Assembly (NCBI GenBank): GCA_015231685.1
Contig: JADGBA010000059.1
Coordinates: 1 to 7,525, forward strand
Length of the DNA stretch: 7,525 bases
Source: Candidatus Omnitrophota bacterium
GTDB taxonomy: Bacteria; Omnitrophota; Gorgyraeia; 2-02-FULL-51-18; JAGOUK01
Direction of reading: 5' to 3'
This document shows positions 1-6,000 of this stretch, piece after piece. The position numbers and the translations under genes are program-made. The notes under the pieces were generated by a model. The model had not been told where the DNA came from. It ran no database searches and was given only the letters and a program-made list of their open reading frames with translations. The stretch's first letter is position 1. The number at the start of each line of letters is the position of its first letter.

Positions 1-65
1 TTGCCCAAAAAACGGCTGAATACGAGACGAGCGGTCGATTCGGTCTCACGTACGGTTATGCTCAT
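1..65 (-). CDS. Start of a possible overlapping downstream gene, or frameshifted continuation (3' partial)
   Basis: An ATG at 63-65 (minus strand) opens a frame that stays open to the window edge, 21 codons beginning MSITVRETESTARLVFSRFL. An AGGA motif lies at 74-77, eight bases upstream, which is good Shine-Dalgarno spacing. The frame overlaps the 3' end of the giant ATPase gene by 20 bases, as expected for translational coupling in an operon, and no terminator lies between them. A GTG at 47-49, overlapping the stop as GTGA, opens another frame of 16 codons but has no clear ribosome site. In this position beside MoxR-like ATPases a von Willebrand A-domain partner is common, but nothing here shows that. 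Alternatively this is the +1-frame continuation of module 3. Too little is visible to name it. Confidence 0.35.
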   Translation of the reverse strand, partial: MSITVRETESTARLVFSRFLG

Positions 66-3000
66 ACCAGAAGTCCTGGGCCTGGGCCTCGTATTGCAGA
101 AATGCCTCGACAACCACGCCCGCCGCACGCTCCCGCAGTTCGGAAGGCAGGCTCTGAGCCCTCTCTTCGGCGTAGCGCCGCACCCACCCCTCATCCATCG
201 GTTCGGCAACATTGATACACGTGAATCGGTCGATTTCGGCCGCGCTCAGGAAAGTCTTCTCCTGGGACGATCCGGTCGCGACAACCCTCAAGTTTGAAGG
301 CGCGCGGCAATAGCACCAGCGGGCAAACCCTATTCCCCATGCGGCGTTTTGGGAGGCTTCATCAAGAGACAAGGCCGCGGCGTCTTCATTCACATCCGAA
401 TACTGCTGCCTCAAGCTCTCCCAGAGACCCGGATCCGCTTCCTCGCGCGAGCGGATTTGGTCAAACAGCCGCTCGGCGATCTCCGGTGCAATCTCCTCTT
501 CCAGGGATTCGAGCCGCCCGGTCTGCAGGAATTCGTTCAGAAGCGGCGCCGATTGGGGATTAAGCCGTGTGTACTGCTCAAGAAGAAGGTAATGGGTCCG
601 ACGCGCATCGGTGCCCCCCGCCCGCTCAAACCGGGCCTCCTCAATCGCCTGCGGCAAAAGCCCCAGCCCCAAATCAAATTGCGGTGAGAGCCGCCTGAGA
701 AATCCCCACTTCCTCAGAACCGTCATGGCGTTCGCGATGATTCCGCTCTTCGCCACGGCCGGAACAAAACCTCTCAGGAATTGGCGCTTCCGGTGAAAGA
801 AACTGAGCGGCACGCGCTTGATGCGCGCCTCGGGATCAGCCTCCCTTACGGCATTGATGACATCCTCCGGAGCCGTCGTCGCATTCGAAAAAACCATAAG
901 CGGCTTATCGTCCAATTGCAAAGCGGACCGGAACGCACGCTTCAGGTTCACACCGCCGGCAGGCGGCATCCCCTTTTCTCCGAGAATCTCATGCACGATT
1001 TTGCGCGCGCGGGACTTGTCCGTGATTTCTTTCCACATGTAGACGTATACTTCCTCGACAGCCGCCGCAAAGGCCTCCTCGGCAGGTACTCCCGGCTCCA
1101 GGTAAGACGCAAACCGCTTGAGGACCCGCAGGAATTCCCGGCGGGTGACAGCCTGCGGGGAATTCAGAAGATGCTTGTTTTTTTTGGCGTCCTGGAGGGC
1201 CAGATGGATTTCATGAAGGACGCCGGCATAACGCGAAAGATGCTCCTCAAGCCCAAAATTCCTGAAAAATCCCTCGACAATTCCCCGAAGCTCGTCGGGA
1301 TTTCCCGCCACGTGATAGCGCGGCACATGAGCGCTCACACGCGGCGGCGTGGCATTCCGCCCCGAAAAGCTCTCGGGATTCACCGTATAAAGCCAGAGAT
1401 TGTTCCGCGCAATCGTCTCCTGACGCACCTCGGGTCCGCCTTCGCGGGTCGGGGCAAATTCCGGAAGGTATTTGCGCTTACGGCGTGTGACTTCGGGATA
1501 AAGCCAATAATAAAGTGCCGAGCTTTGATTGGTGTTGATTTCGTTAAAAAGAAACGTATTGCCGCCTTCAGCCAGGCGCCTCAGGTATTCGGGCTCATAA
1601 AGCTCATAACGCCCGTCACGCGTCACACGGATCTGCCCTCTGAATTCGGCGAGGTTCGTTTCTTCGTTCACGGTCGTTTCCCTGAGTTCATTCCCGATAA
1701 GCGCCGAGAACACCCGCCCCATCTCGGTTTTGCCTTCCCCGGAAGGCCCCTCAAGCTGTGCGGCGCCGCTGCCGAAACGCACATCCCGGGCAAGCTGCCC
1801 AAAAACACGCACCTCAAGCTCCGTTGTCACAAACCCGTGTCCCTCATGGCGCTTCGCCCACCAGATCCGGATCACCTCCTCGGCCGTGGCTTCGGGGTTC
1901 TCGTCAGCGCATTCGGCCAAATCTTCGGGCATATCGAACCCGACGCCGTCAAACACGATCTGCCCTTGCGCCACTTGAATACGCGGTGTCGTGACGCTCT
2001 CATCCTTAAGATATTCCAAATGAGCCCGGTCGCGGGCGTTCGTCATCCGGCGATACAAATAATCGTAGGCCTCCTTTCGGGCAATCTCGGACTGCTTGCA
2101 TCCTTCGAGTTCGCTCCGGCCCCGAATCCGGCGCGCGATCTCAATAAGATCCATGAACGACAAATCAAAATTCTCTTCCATGCTCTTACGCTTCAGCGAC
2201 ATGAAGACATCCCACAGGAAGCGCTCGACTCCCGGGTCGAGGCCCTCCCGGATCGACAAATACCCCGTAATCTCGGCTTCGGCAACAGCAGGCTCAGGCC
2301 AGGCCGCTTCGGGCCGAATAAGAAAATTCAGAAGACCCGTTTCTGCCGCATGAACAAAGCGCCCTTTGAGATAAGCGTGGAGTTCTTTTCCGAGCGTTTC
2401 TTCGGAAGCGCCGTCGGGGTACTTCTTCACAAACGCACGCGCAAACGCATAAATATGGCGAAATCCTATTTCGGGATCAACCTCATAGCGCGTCCGCCGG
2501 AGCGCATGATAGACCCTGGCCAAAAATGACGCTGAACGTGCATCCAATCCGGTTTGTCTGATGAGCGCGGCGGAGCGACGCCCCACCTCCGCTTCGGGAA
2601 CCGGCACACCCACGGACTGCACGAGCGGACGGTTCATGAAGGAGTCGTCCTGAATGGCGTTATCCTGGTGCATCGTAAAGATGAACTGCAGATTCGGGGG
2701 CAACACCACCTTCTGGCCCCGGTCGGGCACTTCAACCATCTTCTCCCAAAGAACAGGATTGAGCTGCACCCGCACCCGGTCCGGAAGGGCTTCGACGTTG
2801 TCGATAATGATGTGGTAACGGCGGTCGGGATCCTGACGCGCCGCCTCGGCCATGCGAACAAGAATCCCGTCACGCCACTCCATGAGCTCGCGCCAGCTGC
2901 CCGAGTGCTTCAGATGCGTCGCGATCGCCAGACGAAGCACCCTATCCTGACGCAATTCGGGATCCCCGAGCCAGTATTCATAGTAGGAATCCGCTTCTTT

Positions 3001-6000
3001 ATCGTCGAGATCGAGAATGTCCTTTAGCGCGTCCCGGATCCTGCGCGGGCTTGTCTCGGCGCTTTGGCTGACAAGCCGCTGGACCTCAGCCATCGTCAGA
3101 TTCTTCTTCGGCAGGTGCATTCCGAAGAGCTCGCGCCGGCGCGTAAAACCGCTCGCCGACAGTCTCACCGTCCGCCCGTCTCCCTCGTCCAGGGATTCGA
3201 GGATATCCTCAACGACGGGTGAGTTGTCCGAGTCAACCTTGAGCAGAAGCGGCCGCGACACCTGGGATGCGCGCTCAATCAGGGCACGAAGACTGACTTC
3301 GAGAGGCACTTCATCCGCCCCGGGGCTCCGCCCAAGGTTCTCGTAGTCGGCGTAAGCAATGATGTCCTCGATACGTTGGCGAAGATTCGTCCTGAGCGAC
3401 GGTGAGTCGATCATGGCCTTGCCGAAGAGCGACTTGTACTCCCGGGCCTGGAAGGCCTCCGAAAGCAGGGTCATGAATTCCCACTTCGCGCGCGGGTCCG
3501 TGATCGCGCGGCCGTACACGTTGAAGGCGGTCAGGATAAACATCTCGAGGACGTTTTCGAGCCCTTCCTGCTGCAGATAGTAGCGGCTGAAGTCCACGTT
3601 GAACCGCACGAGCTCGCGGAAGGTGATCGTGTTCTCCCCCATCCCCCCGAAACGCTTGACGAGATCCATCACTTTGCGGTTGAGATCCACGCTAAGTGAA
3701 ATAACGGTGTCCTGCTCGGAACGTGTCAGTGTGGTGCGTTTTCCCTCAAAGAGAACCTGCAAATAATGCTGCACAAGCTCCCAGTACTGGCTCTCGGGCA
3801 TCTCTCCCCGGACGATCGGCATAAAGATCTGTTCGATCTCCTCTTCCCGCGTGCCGTCCGCGCGTGTCACCTCATAACGCATGTCGTAACTGAGTCCGAA
3901 GGTGGCGGATCCCGCGTCTTTCTTGAGATTCAAGAAGAGATATGCCGCTTCGGGCTCGGACTTATACCCCTCCCGCGTGATCAGCGCTTTAAGCTCCTCA
4001 ATGTGACGCGTCGGAAGCGCATCCTTCAGATGCCGGGGAATTTGACTCAGCTCCAGGTCCTCACGTGTCACCTCAATCCCTTCGCGCCTGAGACTCTCGA
4101 TCACATCATCAAAAAGGTCACTGTCCTCATCCGGTAATCCCGGGGAACTAAGCCGAGTACCTGCGGGCCCCGGATAATGCTCGAGATACAAAAGAGCGGC
4201 TTCTCTGCGGCCTTCCCGATCCGCCAGTTTCGGATTGGCGGTTGCGGAACACTCCACGATCAGCTTGATCACATCATTGATGCGAACCAAATCCGACGGC
4301 TTGATCTCGTTGGGATGATTCCGGCAGATACCCCTGAAGAGAGCCATCCCTTCCTTCCACCGGGATTCGCCCAAAAGACGAATAAACCGGACCATAAAAT
4401 CAACAAATTCCTCTTCGGTCACCCCCCTCAAATTCGAAAGACGATAAGAGTCCCCCGACGGATTCGCTCCGGTGATTTGTCGTCTGATCATGCCCTGATA
4501 GGCGCTCAAAGACTCCCGTTCGAGAATCGCTGCCAGAATCCGTGGGTGAGCCAAATGCCGGAAACCCCCGCCAAACTCCGTGTCCGAAATGATCTGGCTT
4601 ATCGAACGAAGCTCGTCTGCAAGCGCGTTGCGATTCGGCCTCAGCGTCAGGCGTTCTATAAGCTCCGGGCTAAGGACGCGTCCGCTTGTCGTCATCGCCA
4701 TAAATCGCCACCGGGCAATGTCGTGGAGATGATCCAGCGGATCGAAGCACCGATTGTTTCTGATATATTCATCCCACAATTTCTCAAGAAACTTGGGGTC
4801 CCATAAATCAGATGGATTCTCTCCTTCCGGCAGCGGCGTGATCACGTCACCGGTGATTCGGTCGCGGGCCAACTTTTGAATCACCGGGATGACTTCCGCC
4901 TCTTTTCTGAGATAAGCGGCGGTGATGAGGATGCTTTCGGCATAAAAATCCGAGATCCGGGCCCATCCGGCCCTTCCAAGGCGCGTCTTCAAACGCCTTC
5001 GCGCATCCTCACTCAAATACCCCGTAACTTCATCCATTCGAGCATCGTCGGCTTCGGGGCCCGTGAGAAGCCAGCGTTTGAACCTCTCTTCCACCCCAAG
5101 AAGAAGCCGGTAATCCTCCGCTTGATCGGCCGAACCGATGATACTCATGAGGTCGTCATCTCTTCTTAAGAGCGTCTGCGCCACGCGGGTCAAAAATTCC
5201 ACGGTTTCCTGATCGAACCGGTCACGGCCGTTTATCCTCAAAAGTTCCGTGATCACGTCCGAATCCAAAATCACCTCATAAAGCGGCGATAGCGTTGTCC
5301 TCAATCGGACATCCCGGGAAAGACTGTGTGTCGCGTCAAAACTGCGAATGTGTTCCGTAAAGTACCGCACACTCCGATAAAGGTCTTCAGAAGCGTGTGT
5401 GTGCCCGTAGTTTTGAAGCTTCACAAAGCGCTGCGCCAAATCACGCGCCTCATGCTGGTCCGTCCCGGGAACTCTCCAGGCCACAAGCTGATCCACCGAT
5501 GCCACTGACAAAAGCTCACGAGCCCTTTGAATCAACTTCAGGTTTGGGTCCATGCTCTCGGGGGGATAGCTTGTGCGGCTGGTGGCCCAATGAATGAGAA
5601 CCGCTTTGGCGGCGTCCGACGACGCCGCTTCATGCAAGAGTTTCTCCGCGAAACTTCTTCCCGCGAAGCGCCGGGCGATCTTCTCGCACAAGAACCGCGC
5701 CGTCTCAACGTTGTTTGCATCATCCAGAAGGGCGGCATACAAGGCATCCAATTCGTCAACACCCAAAGAGGGGTCAAGCTCACGAATCTCAAGAAGGGCA
5801 CGGACCACACCGGGATTTTTTTGTTCCGCGACGGCCGCGCGTGCCGACTCCACCACCCGCGGAGGACTGCGCTCGGGATCCAGCGCCCGGACAAGCCACC
5901 TTACACGCGGCGTCCCTTCGCCCGCACGCATGAGCTCCCGGTGAATCGTCTCCCGCGCGGACCGGATCCGGCCTTCATAGAGATCGGCATAAAAAACGGC

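Noticed and set aside
1..45. A T-run on the minus strand (around 7-12) just after the giant gene as a possible terminator
   Set aside because: No GC-rich hairpin precedes the T-run, and the overlapping frame is open through it.
1..297. A + strand open frame at the left edge starting with TTG
   Set aside because: It runs antisense to the end of module 3, where the minus strand encodes the sensor 1 and arginine-finger region. Its composition is that of a shadow frame.
1726..1749. The possibility that GPSGEGKT is a chance P-loop
   Set aside because: It is followed at the right distances by a Walker B-like TFLFNEIN, an N-P sensor 1, an arginine-finger position and a lid, so it is a genuine AAA+ site.
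781..2529. A 582-codon open frame on the + strand
   Set aside because: It lies wholly antisense to modules 1-3 of the giant gene, and its translation is an unpatterned mix rich in Arg, His, Pro and Lys with no motif. The minus-strand frame there has clear AAA+ motifs, so this is a by-product of codon bias.
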